Positions 1 to 9,441 of a stretch of DNA of 64,000 nt are shown here, in pieces (the stretch's first letter is position 1; every line of letters starts with the position of its first letter). This DNA comes from Mariniphaga sp040772505 (GTDB lineage Bacteria > Bacteroidota > Bacteroidia > Bacteroidales > Prolixibacteraceae): assembly GCA_040772505.1 (NCBI GenBank), contig JAXGYA010000001.1, positions 806,001-870,000 on the forward strand, given 5' to 3'. The position numbers and the translations under genes were made by a program. The notes below the pieces were generated by a model. It was not told where the DNA came from and searched no databases. It was given only the letters and a program-made list of their open reading frames with translations.

Positions 1-61
1 ACAACTCAGTGTCAGTTTTGTTAGAAAGAGATGGTTAAAAGTGATCAAACACGAAACTATG

Positions 62-652
62 TCAGAAATCCGACTTGCCGGGGACAACAAACCAGTGTGA
101 ACTGAGTTCAATCGGTTTGTAATCTCTGATATAATTTAATGCTTCTTCAGGGGTGCCGGCAGAAAAATACAATTCTCTGTAAACTTCTTTGGCAAACTTT
201 TTTGAATATGCATACTCGAAATGGTTGAACAAATGGTTGAAGAAATTACCGGTATTGATAAAAACCACAGGTTTTGCATGATATGCCAGCTGTTTCAGGG
301 CTATTACTTCAAGAATCTCCTCAAGTGTTCCAAATCCGCCGGGGAGTGCAATGAATGCGTCTGAAATTTCACGCATTCTGGCTTTGCGCTCTTTTATGCT
401 TTTGACGCTGATTGTTTCGTGTAGATTTACAGAAGCCAATGAACGCCGTATCATGCGTTCCGGAATTATTCCGATTGTGCGGGCGCCTGCTGCGGATGCG
501 GAAACTGTAACAGCTTCCATTAGCCCGATGTTTGCGCCGCCATTTACCAGGGTGTGCCCCCGCTCACCAATCAACCGTCCCAATCTTTTTGCCTCTTCAA
601 AATACAAATCATCTATTCCGTTGCTGGAAGAAGAAAATACACAAATGTTCAT
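62..652 (-). CDS. LOG-family nucleotide phosphoribohydrolase (TIGR00730 type)
   Basis: A 196-residue cytoplasmic Rossmann-fold protein. The signature PGGFGTLEE lies near residue 105, and the nucleotide-binding stretch NGGANIGLMEAV lies near residue 38. Both are hallmarks of the LOG (lysine decarboxylase-like) family, whose characterised members release free cytokinin base from the riboside 5'-monophosphate. Older annotations as lysine decarboxylase are wrong for this family. Length is normal. It is transcribed in the same direction as gyrB, starting 62 bp after the gyrB stop, so readthrough is possible. The physiological substrate in Bacteroidota is unknown. Family assignment is firm, role is not. 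Confidence 0.9.
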   Translation of the reverse strand: MNICVFSSSSNGIDDLYFEEAKRLGRLIGERGHTLVNGGANIGLMEAVTVSASAAGARTIGIIPERMIRRSLASVNLHETISVKSIKERKARMREISDAFIALPGGFGTLEEILEVIALKQLAYHAKPVVFINTGNFFNHLFNHFEYAYSKKFAKEVYRELYFSAGTPEEALNYIRDYKPIELSSHWFVVPGKSDF

Positions 653-714
653 AAAACGATAAAATTGAAGTTACGGTTTTTAGCCAGGAAGGTTAATGTG
701 AAATTCGCTTCTAT

Positions 715-2703
715 TTATGCGTCAATTCTTGCATAGGTTGCATGTTCTTCAATAAACTTTCTGCGTGGCGGCACATCATCACCCATCAGCATGGAAAAAA
801 TATGGTCAGCTTCCGCAGCATTGTCAATGGTAACCTGATGAAGTGTACGGTTTTCGGGGTTCATCGTTGTCTCCCAAAGCTGTTCTGCATTCATCTCTCC
901 CAGACCTTTGTATCGCTGGGTGTGCACACTGCTCTCATTTCCCTCACCCCATTCGTCAATAATCTGTCTGCGTTGCTGCTCATTCCATGCATAGGTTTCT
1001 CTTTTCCCTTTTTTCAGTAGATAGAGAGGTGGAGCGGCAATATAAAGGTATCCGGATTTAATCAGGTCCTGCATGTATCTGAAAAAGAATGTCATAATCA
1101 GTGTGGCGATATGGCTTCCGTCAACGTCGGCATCAGTCATAATGACAACTTTATGATACCTGAGTTTCTCCATATTCAGCGCCTTTGAGTCCTCTTCCGT
1201 GCCGATTGTTACACCGAGGGCAGTGAAGATATTTCTAATTTCGTCGCTTTCAAATATTTTGTGCTGCATTGCTTTTTCCACGTTCAGAATTTTTCCGCGA
1301 AGCGGCAAAATAGCCTGAAATCGCCGATCTCTGCCTTGTTTGGCAGTTCCGCCGGCTGAATCCCCTTCCACAAGAAAAATCTCTGTTAATGCAGGGTCTC
1401 TTTCGGAACAATCGCTCAGTTTGCCGGGTAATCCACCGCCTGTGAGTGCATTTTTTCGCTGCACCATTTCCCGGGCTTTTCGTGCTGCGTGTCTTGCCTG
1501 TGCTGCCAAAATCACTTTGTTGACAATGGCTTTAGCCGATCTGGGATTTTCTTCCAGATAAGCTGAAAGCGCTTCGCTCACCGCCTGATCCACTGCCAGA
1601 CTCACTTCGGAGTTCCCAAGTTTTGTTTTGGTCTGTCCTTCAAACTGAGGCTCTGCAACTTTAATCGAAATAACAACGGTGAGTCCTTCGCGAAAATCGT
1701 CGCCGCTGATGTCAAATTTCAGCTTTGAAAGCATTCCCGACTGATCGGCATAGCTTTTCAGTGTGCGGGTTAAACCACGGCGAAAACCGGTGAGATGGGT
1801 ACCCCCTTCAATGGTGTTGATATTATTCACATAGGAGTGAATATTTTCAGAGAAGGTGGTGTTGTACTGCATTGCTATTTCAACCGGAATATTATTTTTT
1901 TCGGTAACAATATGGATAATTTCAGAGGTTAGCTTAACTCTTGTATCGTCCAGATAATCAACAAATTCCTTTAAGCCTTCTTTGGAAAAAAATGTTTCGT
2001 ACTTAAATTCTCCCTCTTCATTTACCTGTCGCTCATCGGTAATAGTCAATCGTATTCCGGCATTCAGAAAAGACAGTTCGCGCAGTCTTGCTGCGAGAAT
2101 TTCATATTTATAAACGGTGGTCTGAAAAATAGTTTCATCGGGTTTGAAGGTTACATAAGTGCCTGTAACATCCGTTTCGCCCACTATTCTTGCTTCTTCT
2201 ACAGGTTTCCCGATGGAATATTCCTGCACCCATATTTTTCCGTCGCGGTGTATTTCTGCTTTCAGATAAGATGACAAGGCATTCACACATGAAACACCGA
2301 CACCGTGAAGTCCGCCCGACACTTTATAGGAGTCCTTGTCAAATTTTCCGCCTGCGTGGAGTACAGTCATCACAACCTCAAGGGCAGATATGTTTTCTTT
2401 TTCGTGAATTTCGGTAGGTATCCCGCGTCCGTCGTCCTTAACGGTAACGGAATTATCTTTATGGATAACAACATCAATGTTTTTGCAATAACCGGCAAGC
2501 GCCTCGTCAATGGAGTTGTCCACCACTTCATAAACCAAATGGTGCAGACCTCTTTCATTGGTGTCACCGATAAACATCGATGGCCTTTTCCGAACAGCTT
2601 CAAGCCCCTCAAGCACTTGAATATTGGAAGCAGAATAATTCCCATTTCCATTTTCATTGCCGTTATCAACTGTAATTTCAGCTTTCTTATCTATTTCACT
2701 CAT
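715..2703 (-). CDS. gyrB: DNA gyrase subunit B
   Basis: A 662-residue type IIA topoisomerase ATPase subunit, which pairs with GyrA to introduce negative supercoils. The N-terminal GHKL ATPase has EVVDNSIDEA (about residue 60), DDGRGIP and GGLHGVGVSCVNALS. The TOPRIM domain carries FLVEGDSAGG and DADVDGSH, which provide the acidic metal-binding residues. The C-terminus has QRYKGLGEMNAEQLWETTM, typical of GyrB. Length fits GyrB without the large insertion seen in gamma-proteobacteria. A matching TAnnTTTG element lies about 140 bp upstream. ParE is the only serious alternative; the C-terminal motif and length favour GyrB. Confidence 0.96.
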   Translation of the reverse strand: MSEIDKKAEITVDNGNENGNGNYSASNIQVLEGLEAVRKRPSMFIGDTNERGLHHLVYEVVDNSIDEALAGYCKNIDVVIHKDNSVTVKDDGRGIPTEIHEKENISALEVVMTVLHAGGKFDKDSYKVSGGLHGVGVSCVNALSSYLKAEIHRDGKIWVQEYSIGKPVEEARIVGETDVTGTYVTFKPDETIFQTTVYKYEILAARLRELSFLNAGIRLTITDERQVNEEGEFKYETFFSKEGLKEFVDYLDDTRVKLTSEIIHIVTEKNNIPVEIAMQYNTTFSENIHSYVNNINTIEGGTHLTGFRRGLTRTLKSYADQSGMLSKLKFDISGDDFREGLTVVISIKVAEPQFEGQTKTKLGNSEVSLAVDQAVSEALSAYLEENPRSAKAIVNKVILAAQARHAARKAREMVQRKNALTGGGLPGKLSDCSERDPALTEIFLVEGDSAGGTAKQGRDRRFQAILPLRGKILNVEKAMQHKIFESDEIRNIFTALGVTIGTEEDSKALNMEKLRYHKVVIMTDADVDGSHIATLIMTFFFRYMQDLIKSGYLYIAAPPLYLLKKGKRETYAWNEQQRRQIIDEWGEGNESSVHTQRYKGLGEMNAEQLWETTMNPENRTLHQVTIDNAAEADHIFSMLMGDDVPPRRKFIEEHATYARIDA

Positions 2704-2841
2704 CTTTTTCTTAAATATTAATACGTCCTGGTTATTAAAAAATATGATTGTTAAAATGATGGAAACAATGTTTCAGTAAATTATTAACAATTTCAAATAC
2801 AGACACATATCGAAATTTTTATCTTTCTGGGAAGTGTCATG

Positions 2842-2849
2842 CAAATATA
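2842..2849 (-). promoter_or_regulatory. Candidate gyrB promoter, -7 element
   Basis: On the minus strand this reads TATATTTG, an exact match to the Bacteroidota -7 consensus TAnnTTTG. It would give a leader of about 130 nt before gyrB. I see no clear -33 TTTG. The 298-bp gap between gyrB and the next gene is AT-rich and otherwise featureless. Confidence 0.5.
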
Positions 2850-3001
2850 ACAAAATTTACCGTATAAACGTTGATTTAACAACATGGAACTAAATAACTT
2901 TTCAACAAGTTATTAACCTGTAAATGAGCACATGAAGACCTTAAGGTTAAGGCTTTTAGATGTCTGTTTTTGCGCTCTTTTTAACCTGTGCTTAACACAA
3001 A

Positions 3002-4831
3002 TCAAAATGAATAGCCAACACCTCCCAACACATTAAAGCTTTGCACCGGATATCCCAGCCACCGTTGGTATTGTTGGAAGCCGAAATTATTGAGCCGGGC
3101 AAAGACCGAAAACCGGTTTGTTATTTTATAGGTGGCATTAAAATTCAGATCAAACACCGTGGAAAGCGAATAGGATTCCTTTTCAAGCTTTTCGTGCAAC
3201 AGCAGTTCACTGTTTGTCAGCGGACGGGGGTCATTTTCGCCGGGAATGCCCATGATCAGCGCCTGCCGCTGTCCGGTAAAAAACAGATCGGTTGTAAAAC
3301 TCAACTGGTCGGAAATCTGATAACCGACTGAAAGCTTTGCATCCCAATCAGGCAGGTTCCACGCTTCTTCCATGGTTTCCATGTTATAAACATAATAGTT
3401 TCCAGACAATAATAAATTGGCTTTGCCAAGTGATGCATGGAATATTTCAAGGTTGAATTTCAATAAATTTAAGTTGTCGTAAATGATGTTAAAATCGTTG
3501 TCCGCAATTCCTGTGCCTGCCAGACCCTCATCAAAGCTATGCCTGAACAGATAATAGAGAGGCTGATCTTTGACCACAGAATAATTTATTCCAAGTTTGA
3601 ATTTTGTTTTTGGAGCGAGTTTTCCATCGAAACCACCAAAAAAACGAAACTGCTCAAAAGTGTTTTTTACGAGATGCTCCGGATTCACAAACGGATTTTC
3701 ATATGCAATTTTCGAGTAATGATTTTGGATAAAGTTCCCGTCAATACCAGCAAAAATTGTAATAATCTCTTTTACGGGAATAAGATTTGCCCTGATGTTG
3801 GGCGCAAGCCTGATTTTCAAATCGGTGCTGCTGTCAATCACAAACCATGTGCTGACTCCAAGACTGATGTTTGCCACTTCGCCGCCAAGCATGTATGAAG
3901 GTTTTGCAGTTATCCATGTTTGCTGGTTCAGACCGCTTTCAATCTGGTCTCTTCCGAATGACAACAAATATTTGGTGGCAACATCACTGACGCTCATATA
4001 AGAAATACCGGCTTCAAGCAGTCCCGTTCCCGTATAAAACGGTTTTTTCAGGTCAACCGAAAATTTTCCCAGATGTTCTCTTTGTCCCGTTTTTGTGCCG
4101 AAATAGTGATACAGAAAATTAAAGTCAAAGGTGAAATCATTCTTTCGAGCTGCGGGATTCTGCAGACCAATGGAAAAACTTCCTTTGGTAAATGTCTGCC
4201 GGCTTCCAAAATAATTAATCAGCTGATCTTTCTCCAGTAAAGATTCAGGAACAGCATCAACAGGATAGCCGTAATAGTTGAATCCCTTGTGATCAACACC
4301 TGCATTTAGCGAGAGCACAGAAGCCTGCGAAAAATATTTAAAAAACATTTCTGCCTCATTTTCCGAAAATGGAGCGCTCACCCGGTCTCCTCCTTCAAGG
4401 TTTAGCTTTCCGTGGGATGAAAGATGCCTTCCGTGAAGTCCGAAAAGGGTATTTCTGGAGTTTTTACTGTTGAAGAACAGTTCTCCGTATGGTCTGTTGT
4501 AGTTTCCTGCTCCTGCACGGAGATATCCCAATCCGGGATCCTCCTTTGGCGCAGATGCCACAGTTGCAGCTTTCAGAGTATTGACCGAAAAAGCATTAAA
4601 TATCGGTTGACTGAAAATACTGTATGTAAATACCGGTTTTTCGTGCTGCTCCTCGTTCATTGCGGGCATGGTGCTGATTTTGTTTGCATCAGAAATTGTT
4701 GGGCGATAGGATTTAACCACTTCCACTTCCTGAATGAGTCTATCATCCTGCTGTGCAATGATTTTGCCGCTCAGGAAAATCACAAAAACAGAGAGTAAAA
4801 AATATCGTATGGTATTTGCGAACATATTCAT
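3002..4831 (-). CDS. Outer-membrane beta-barrel protein, TonB-receptor-like, no plug
   Basis: A 609-residue exported protein with a cleavable signal peptide (hydrophobic residues 8-25, then IIAQQ). A short segment EVEVVKSYRPTISDANK follows. The rest is alternating aromatic/polar beta-strands and ends in YSF, the terminal aromatic expected of an outer-membrane barrel. It resembles TonB-dependent receptor barrels of Bacteroidota but has no recognisable plug domain or carboxypeptidase-like N-terminal domain. Its start lies 6 bp after the stop of the large TPR gene, so the two are almost certainly co-transcribed and may form one envelope complex. Ligand unknown. Confidence 0.75.
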   Translation of the reverse strand: MNMFANTIRYFLLSVFVIFLSGKIIAQQDDRLIQEVEVVKSYRPTISDANKISTMPAMNEEQHEKPVFTYSIFSQPIFNAFSVNTLKAATVASAPKEDPGLGYLRAGAGNYNRPYGELFFNSKNSRNTLFGLHGRHLSSHGKLNLEGGDRVSAPFSENEAEMFFKYFSQASVLSLNAGVDHKGFNYYGYPVDAVPESLLEKDQLINYFGSRQTFTKGSFSIGLQNPAARKNDFTFDFNFLYHYFGTKTGQREHLGKFSVDLKKPFYTGTGLLEAGISYMSVSDVATKYLLSFGRDQIESGLNQQTWITAKPSYMLGGEVANISLGVSTWFVIDSSTDLKIRLAPNIRANLIPVKEIITIFAGIDGNFIQNHYSKIAYENPFVNPEHLVKNTFEQFRFFGGFDGKLAPKTKFKLGINYSVVKDQPLYYLFRHSFDEGLAGTGIADNDFNIIYDNLNLLKFNLEIFHASLGKANLLLSGNYYVYNMETMEEAWNLPDWDAKLSVGYQISDQLSFTTDLFFTGQRQALIMGIPGENDPRPLTNSELLLHEKLEKESYSLSTVFDLNFNATYKITNRFSVFARLNNFGFQQYQRWLGYPVQSFNVLGGVGYSF

Positions 4832-4837
4832 CTCAAT

Positions 4838-7800
4838 TTAATTATCGTTAATTTTTAGTTGGAACGAATTGTCTTTAGCCTTTTGCTGTTCAGACTGTTC
4901 CATTTTTTCAAGCTCAGCAAGTTTTCGTGAAGCTTCTGCTTTTACACCGTCATTTTCGGCACCATAATTTTCCACCACACTGCGAAGGGTGTGTTTTGCC
5001 TGAAAATAATCTCCGCGGTCATAATATATGTCCGACAGAAGCAGGAATGCTTTTCCAAGCCAGAACTGAAAGGGTGTACCTTTTGATATGAAATCCATAA
5101 TCTCCTCTTCCGCCTGTTTCTTCTGGTTTTGCTTGTAATAGATTTCGGAAACAAGAAATTTCGCTTCTGCTCCTTGCTCTAATTTGGTGTCGGAAGCCAC
5201 TGTTTTTAAAGGTTCAAGTGCAGCATTCTGGTTACCAAGCAGATAGTGTGATTTTCCGGAAATGAAATTTGCCTCTTTATTCCATGCTTCGTTGGCAGCT
5301 TCAGACTTTTTCACTCTTTCGGCAGCCTGAATTGCTTCATTAAAATGCTTCAGATGAAAATTACAGCGCATTTGTCCGGTATAGGCTCTCAGCTGATTCC
5401 ATTTGTTTCCTGCCAGTTTTTCAAGCCGGTTAAACAACTCCAGCGCCTGTTCAAAATTTCCGGCATTAAAAGTGAGTTCCGATGCACGTGAGAGCGCCTG
5501 TTCACTAAAAATATTGTTGGGCTGACGGGCGACAAAGGAGTAGTGTTCATTGGCTTTTGTGTAACTGCCCTCATCGTAGAGAAGTTCAGCGAGATAAAAA
5601 TGGGCATTGGTTACGAAACTTCCATTTGGAAATTGCTGCAAATATTGCTGAAGTTGTTGTGTTGCCTGCCTGTCGCGCGACATGTAGAGCCGTTCGGCTG
5701 CTGTGTAAGTAAGTGAGTCCTGCTCGGAAACGGTTATGTTAACTCCGCTGCCGAGGGTTCGGGTATATGCGAAATAGCCGTCAACATTGTTCATCTCAAC
5801 GTAGCTGTTTTTTATTCCTGATAGCGCTGCCTGAGCCTCAGGTGTTCCGGGGAAGTTTTCAGCAACTTTCTTGTAATTTATCAATGCTTCACTGAAATTT
5901 CCATTATTAAAATGAATCAGTCCCGTTTGCAGCAATGCCCTGGGATAAAAAGCGCCATCGGCATAATTGTTTACAATCCGTTGATAATTTCCGAGAGCCT
6001 CCGCATATTTCCCCAGACGTTCATTTGCGCGCCCCAATTCATAAAGCGCATCATCAACATATTCGGAATCAGGAAACCCCTCCTGCAATTTACTCAGTGA
6101 ATTTATTTTTCCCTGCTGGTCGTGCTGCAGTCCCTGACAAAAAGCAATCTGATACAATGAGTAATCAGCATCAAAAATGCGCATATCCAGAGCTTTCTGA
6201 TAGTTTTGCATGGCAGATGTATATTCCGTATTTGCGAAATAGTAATCGCCTAACCGGTTATATGCGTCTGCGAGCTTTTCTGTACGCTGGTTTTGCATGG
6301 AGTTGATATAATTTCTGAAATGTGCTGCTGCCTGTTCAAAGTTTTCCAGTTTAAACCAGGAGTATGCCAAATTGTATTCTGCATCTTTATACTCAGGGAT
6401 AGATGCCGCTCCGGCAGTTCTTAGAAACTGTGAATAGCTGTCTGCCGCAGCCCGGTAATCGCCTGTCCGGTAGAGCGCTTCAGCCTTCCAGAAAAGTGCG
6501 CGGGCATTTATTTCGCGGTTATACGTCCCGTTTTGAAGCGACAGGTTAAAGTGGTCAATAGCCTGATTATATGATAAGTTGTTGAAAAGTTCCAGACCAC
6601 GGTAGAAGGTTACGCGCTGGTAGGCGCCTAAAATCTCAGAAGACTTCACCTCTATCTTTTCTATGGAACTCATGGCGTCTTTATAGTTTCGTGTAACCAT
6701 AAATACCTGCGTTAAATAGCGGTATGCCTCTGTATTCCGCTGAGAATTAGGATATAATGTGATATATCTGTCAAAAGCCTTAATGGTTTCATTGAATGGA
6801 GAATAGGAGAGCTCATAGGTAAGTTTTGCATAGCTGAACAATGCATCCTCCTTTATCCGCTCATTGAAATCAAATTCTGAAGCTGCCTCAAAAGCAACCC
6901 TTGCCTTTTCCTTTTCATTCACCCGGATGTAGCTGTCAGCCAAATGATAGTAGGCATTTTGCGCCATTTCGTCCTTGCCTTTTGATGCATTTTCCAGCAA
7001 TGGGATTGCCTTGTCAAACGCACCGGTGCTGTAATAGCAATATCCCAGCAGATAGTTGTCTTCCCTTGTTTTCATTCCTGCCGTCTGGTGAAAGGCTTCA
7101 AGATATGGGATTGCCTGAGAATATTCGCGCAGGTGAAAATATGAATCTCCAACAATTTTTGACAATTCGCTTTTATGTTCTTCTTCCACCTCATTTAGAA
7201 TGGGAACCGTATAACTGATAATCTCCTCATAGCGTTGCTGCTTGTAGTAGATGTGGCTCACATAAAGCGGGATAACTCTGGAGTAAGCAGGCTCAGATTC
7301 CAATTGCTTAAATCCGTCAAGTGCCGACTGATAGTTTTCTTGCAGATACATGATGTGCGCCCAGTAATATGTTGCCGGCTTGCTGTAAACAGAGTTTGAG
7401 TTTTTAACCACATTAAATTCTCTCAGTGCCTCTTCCGTATTATCTGCCATTAAATGAGCATATCCGCTTTGGTATTGCAGCTTTGTCCTTTCGGATTCTG
7501 TTAGTGAATTCCGGTCAACTTCGCTAAATGTTTTCAGCATAGCTGCATACTGTTTCCTTTCAAACTGGTAGTCGCCGAGATTGAAAAGCGCATTATTCAT
7601 ATAGGGGCTTGCCGGATGGCGTTCAATAAAATTCTCTAATAATCTGTATCCTGAAGAGTGCCCGGCTTTCAGCGCTGAAACCGATTTGAAGTAAGCAGCC
7701 TCAGAGAAAAGTTCTGATGCAGGGTCAATCATTTCCTGTACTTTTTCAAACTGCCGGAAAGCTGCATTGTATTTTCCCTGGTGGAAAAGCTCCCTTCCCG

Positions 7801-7909
7801 TTTGAACTTCTTTTTCCTCATCTTCAAAAAAAGCAGTTTGCTGTGCAAAAACGGGAAGAGAAAGAATTAAAAAAACAAAAAAAATAAAATTAAACCGTAT
7901 TGTTTTCAT
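4838..7909 (-). CDS. Large TPR-repeat protein, exported
   Basis: A 1023-residue protein with a signal peptide (residues 5-22, ending VFAQQ) followed by tetratricopeptide repeats over almost the whole length. Repeat cores such as YHLADSYIRVNEKEKARVAF and ALYELGRANERLGKYAEAL recur at about 34-residue spacing. The C-terminus (QSEQQKAKDN) is charged and likely disordered. It is probably periplasmic or outer-membrane associated. It is the first gene of a two-gene unit with the barrel gene, suggesting a scaffold for that barrel. It is divergent from ftsE across a 256-bp intergenic region. No enzymatic domain is visible. Confidence 0.85.
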   Translation of the reverse strand: MKTIRFNFIFFVFLILSLPVFAQQTAFFEDEEKEVQTGRELFHQGKYNAAFRQFEKVQEMIDPASELFSEAAYFKSVSALKAGHSSGYRLLENFIERHPASPYMNNALFNLGDYQFERKQYAAMLKTFSEVDRNSLTESERTKLQYQSGYAHLMADNTEEALREFNVVKNSNSVYSKPATYYWAHIMYLQENYQSALDGFKQLESEPAYSRVIPLYVSHIYYKQQRYEEIISYTVPILNEVEEEHKSELSKIVGDSYFHLREYSQAIPYLEAFHQTAGMKTREDNYLLGYCYYSTGAFDKAIPLLENASKGKDEMAQNAYYHLADSYIRVNEKEKARVAFEAASEFDFNERIKEDALFSYAKLTYELSYSPFNETIKAFDRYITLYPNSQRNTEAYRYLTQVFMVTRNYKDAMSSIEKIEVKSSEILGAYQRVTFYRGLELFNNLSYNQAIDHFNLSLQNGTYNREINARALFWKAEALYRTGDYRAAADSYSQFLRTAGAASIPEYKDAEYNLAYSWFKLENFEQAAAHFRNYINSMQNQRTEKLADAYNRLGDYYFANTEYTSAMQNYQKALDMRIFDADYSLYQIAFCQGLQHDQQGKINSLSKLQEGFPDSEYVDDALYELGRANERLGKYAEALGNYQRIVNNYADGAFYPRALLQTGLIHFNNGNFSEALINYKKVAENFPGTPEAQAALSGIKNSYVEMNNVDGYFAYTRTLGSGVNITVSEQDSLTYTAAERLYMSRDRQATQQLQQYLQQFPNGSFVTNAHFYLAELLYDEGSYTKANEHYSFVARQPNNIFSEQALSRASELTFNAGNFEQALELFNRLEKLAGNKWNQLRAYTGQMRCNFHLKHFNEAIQAAERVKKSEAANEAWNKEANFISGKSHYLLGNQNAALEPLKTVASDTKLEQGAEAKFLVSEIYYKQNQKKQAEEEIMDFISKGTPFQFWLGKAFLLLSDIYYDRGDYFQAKHTLRSVVENYGAENDGVKAEASRKLAELEKMEQSEQQKAKDNSFQLKINDN

Positions 7910-8165
7910 TCAAATATTTTTTCAATGGTATAAAACGGACTCACTTTCTCCTTATATCAAACCTGTGTGCGATTTTCAATCAGCAGCCTATTATAGCTGA
8001 TTCCAAATAATTTGTTTTCAATTAAAGTCCTAAAATAGTTATTATACTTCTTATGAACCATTCAAAATCATTAGTTTTTCTTAACAACTAACTGTTTATT
8101 TCTTTCCTTTATTATCTGTGCGGGTAAAAAAATTAACCTTATATTCGGGCTGAATTTGTTAATAA

Positions 8166-8885
8166 ATGGAAAATAACAAAATCATAGAGTTGCTTTCGGT
8201 TGACATATATCAGCGTGATAATCTGATACTTTCGGACATAAATCTCACCATCAATGCAGGTGAATTTGTCTATGTTACCGGGAAGGTGGGCACCGGCAAA
8301 TCGAGCCTGATAAAGACACTCAACGCTGAGCTTCCGCTGCAAAAGGGAATTGGAGAAGTTGCAGGATTTAATCTTCAGAACATAAAACATAAGGCCATTT
8401 CACAGCTTCGCCGTAAGCTGGGGGTTGTTTTTCAGGATTTCAGACTGCTTCCCGACAGAAATGTTTTTGATAATTTGGAATTTGTATTGAAGGCTACCGG
8501 ATGGAGAAACCGCCTGGAAATTACGGAGCGCATCGGGCAGGTGCTAAAGCGTGTCGGCATGTTCGATGCAAAAAGGAAAATGCCCTATCAGCTCAGCGGT
8601 GGCGAACAGCAGCGAGTGGTGATTGCCCGCGCCATTCTCAACGATCCGCTGATCATTCTTGCAGATGAGCCAACAGGAAACCTTGATCCTGAAACCTCAA
8701 CAGAAATTATGGAACTTTTTCTCGAATTGAACAGTGAAGGCAAAACCATAATCATCTCAACACATGACTTTGCAGTGATTGCAAGCAAACCTGCCCGCAC
8801 CTTAGTTTGTGCCGGCGGCATGATTTCCGATTCGGCAAGAGACAATATTCTTCTTGATTTTGAAAGTATTCTGGGATTGTCTTAG
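8166..8885 (+). CDS. ftsE: Cell-division ABC ATPase FtsE
   Basis: A 239-residue ABC ATPase. The Walker A is GKVGTGKSS (about residue 39), the Q-loop region is VVFQDFRLLPDRNVFDN, the signature is LSGGEQQR, and the Walker B runs into LIILADEPTGNLDPE, followed by the H-loop STHDF. The QDFRLLPDR wording is characteristic of FtsE, which partners FtsX to control peptidoglycan hydrolases at the division site. No ftsX is adjacent; the next genes are stable RNAs on the other strand. Separation of ftsE and ftsX occurs in Bacteroidota. A weak TGAATTTG element ends a few bases before the start codon. Confidence 0.88.
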   Translation: MENNKIIELLSVDIYQRDNLILSDINLTINAGEFVYVTGKVGTGKSSLIKTLNAELPLQKGIGEVAGFNLQNIKHKAISQLRRKLGVVFQDFRLLPDRNVFDNLEFVLKATGWRNRLEITERIGQVLKRVGMFDAKRKMPYQLSGGEQQRVVIARAILNDPLIILADEPTGNLDPETSTEIMELFLELNSEGKTIIISTHDFAVIASKPARTLVCAGGMISDSARDNILLDFESILGLS

Positions 8886-8914
8886 ACGCAAATTTTCAGA
8901 TTTGGAGAATCATT

Positions 8915-8948
8915 AAAAAAAGCCTCTCACCGTCAGGTGAAAGGCTTT
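8915..8948 (-). terminator. Rho-independent terminator of the tRNA group
   Basis: An inverted repeat at 8919-8948 (AAAGCCT, a mismatch, TCACC, loop GTCA, then the complement) with twelve pairs. On the minus strand it is followed by a run of seven T. It sits just past tRNA-Tyr. Read on the plus strand it could weakly terminate ftsE. Confidence 0.8.
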
Positions 8949-8956
8949 ATCAATTG

Positions 8957-9039
8957 TGGGGAGAGGAGGATTCGAACCTCCGAAGGCGTCAGCCAATAGA
9001 TTTACAGTCTACCCCATTTGTCCACTTTGGTATCTCCCC
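8957..9039 (-). tRNA. tRNA-Tyr (anticodon GTA)
   Basis: On the minus strand the 83-nt gene begins GGGGAGAT and ends CTCTCCCCA, giving a perfect 7-bp acceptor stem. The anticodon loop reads CTGTAAA with anticodon GTA. A long variable arm (CTGACGCCTTCG region) marks a class II tRNA, as expected for bacterial tRNA-Tyr. TTCGAAT is the T-loop. The 3' CCA is not encoded. Confidence 0.95.
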
Positions 9040-9052
9040 GTAAAGTTTTTCG

Positions 9053-9126
9053 AGCCGGATGTCAGATTCGAACTGACGACCCCGAGATTACAAATCACGT
9101 GCTCTGGCCAACTGAGCTAATCCGGC
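9053..9126 (-). tRNA. tRNA-Thr (anticodon TGT)
   Basis: A 74-nt cloverleaf on the minus strand. The acceptor stem is GCCGGAT with ATCCGGC, the D-arm is GCTC...GAGC, the anticodon loop is TTTGTAA with anticodon TGT, and the T-loop is TTCGAAT. The anticodon stem CGTGA/TCTCG has one T-T mismatch at its middle pair. The CCA end is not encoded. It lies 13 bp upstream of tRNA-Tyr, so the two are processed from one transcript. Confidence 0.93.
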
Positions 9127-9151
9127 CTTTTTTCAGTATTTTCAGAACGAT

Positions 9152-9171
9152 CGCTGTTTTTAAAAACAGCG
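9152..9171. repeat. 20-bp perfect palindrome upstream of the tRNAs
   Basis: CGCTGTTTTT joins AAAAACAGCG with no spacer. It lies between SRP RNA and tRNA-Thr, 26 bp upstream of the tRNA. No T-run follows it on the minus strand, so a simple terminator is unlikely. It could be a protein-binding site at the tRNA promoter or a processing hairpin. Confidence 0.6.
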
Positions 9172-9249
9172 GCGCAAAGAAAAGAATTTATTTTTGATTG
9201 TGCAAAACAAACAGAAACATTTCAAAACTCTTTTTTTATAATAAAAAGT

Positions 9250-9346
9250 GGGTAAGCTATCTGTGTCGCACCGCTACAACCGCCTACCCTTGCTGCCTTC
9301 CGACCCTGGGGGAATTCAGCAGGAGCTGGTCGCACAGGACTTACCC
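9250..9346 (-). ncRNA. ffs: Signal recognition particle RNA, small bacterial type
   Basis: On the minus strand the 97-nt RNA has terminal complementary ends GGGTAAG and CTTACCC. The apical SRP domain carries the conserved GGTCGGAAGGCAGCAAGG, including the GGAA-type tetraloop region and the asymmetric internal loop bound by Ffh. It folds into a long hairpin. The closing helix followed by ACTTTTT on the minus strand can act as its own terminator. It is upstream of and co-oriented with tRNA-Thr and tRNA-Tyr. Confidence 0.93.
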
Positions 9347-9399
9347 GGTGCAAAAGTAGAAAATTTTAAGTTCCCGGCAAACATACGCCCAAATAAAAC

Positions 9400-9407
9400 T
9401 ATATTTG
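9400..9407 (+). promoter_or_regulatory. Candidate promoter for the DUF4199/glycosyltransferase pair
   Basis: TATATTTG is an exact TAnnTTTG match 35 bp before the DUF4199 start codon. The -33 element is not clear. Confidence 0.5.
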
Positions 9408-9441
9408 CATTTAACATTCTTTTCGCAACATAACAATAGTC

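Noticed and set aside
2704..3001. Possible chromosome origin next to gyrB
   Set aside because: The region is AT-rich with GTTATTAAC-like words, but I found no cluster of TTATCCACA boxes and no dnaA or dnaN gene nearby.
8886..9441. ftsX next to ftsE
   Set aside because: The stretch holds only stable RNA genes and a terminator; no FtsX-like membrane protein is encoded.
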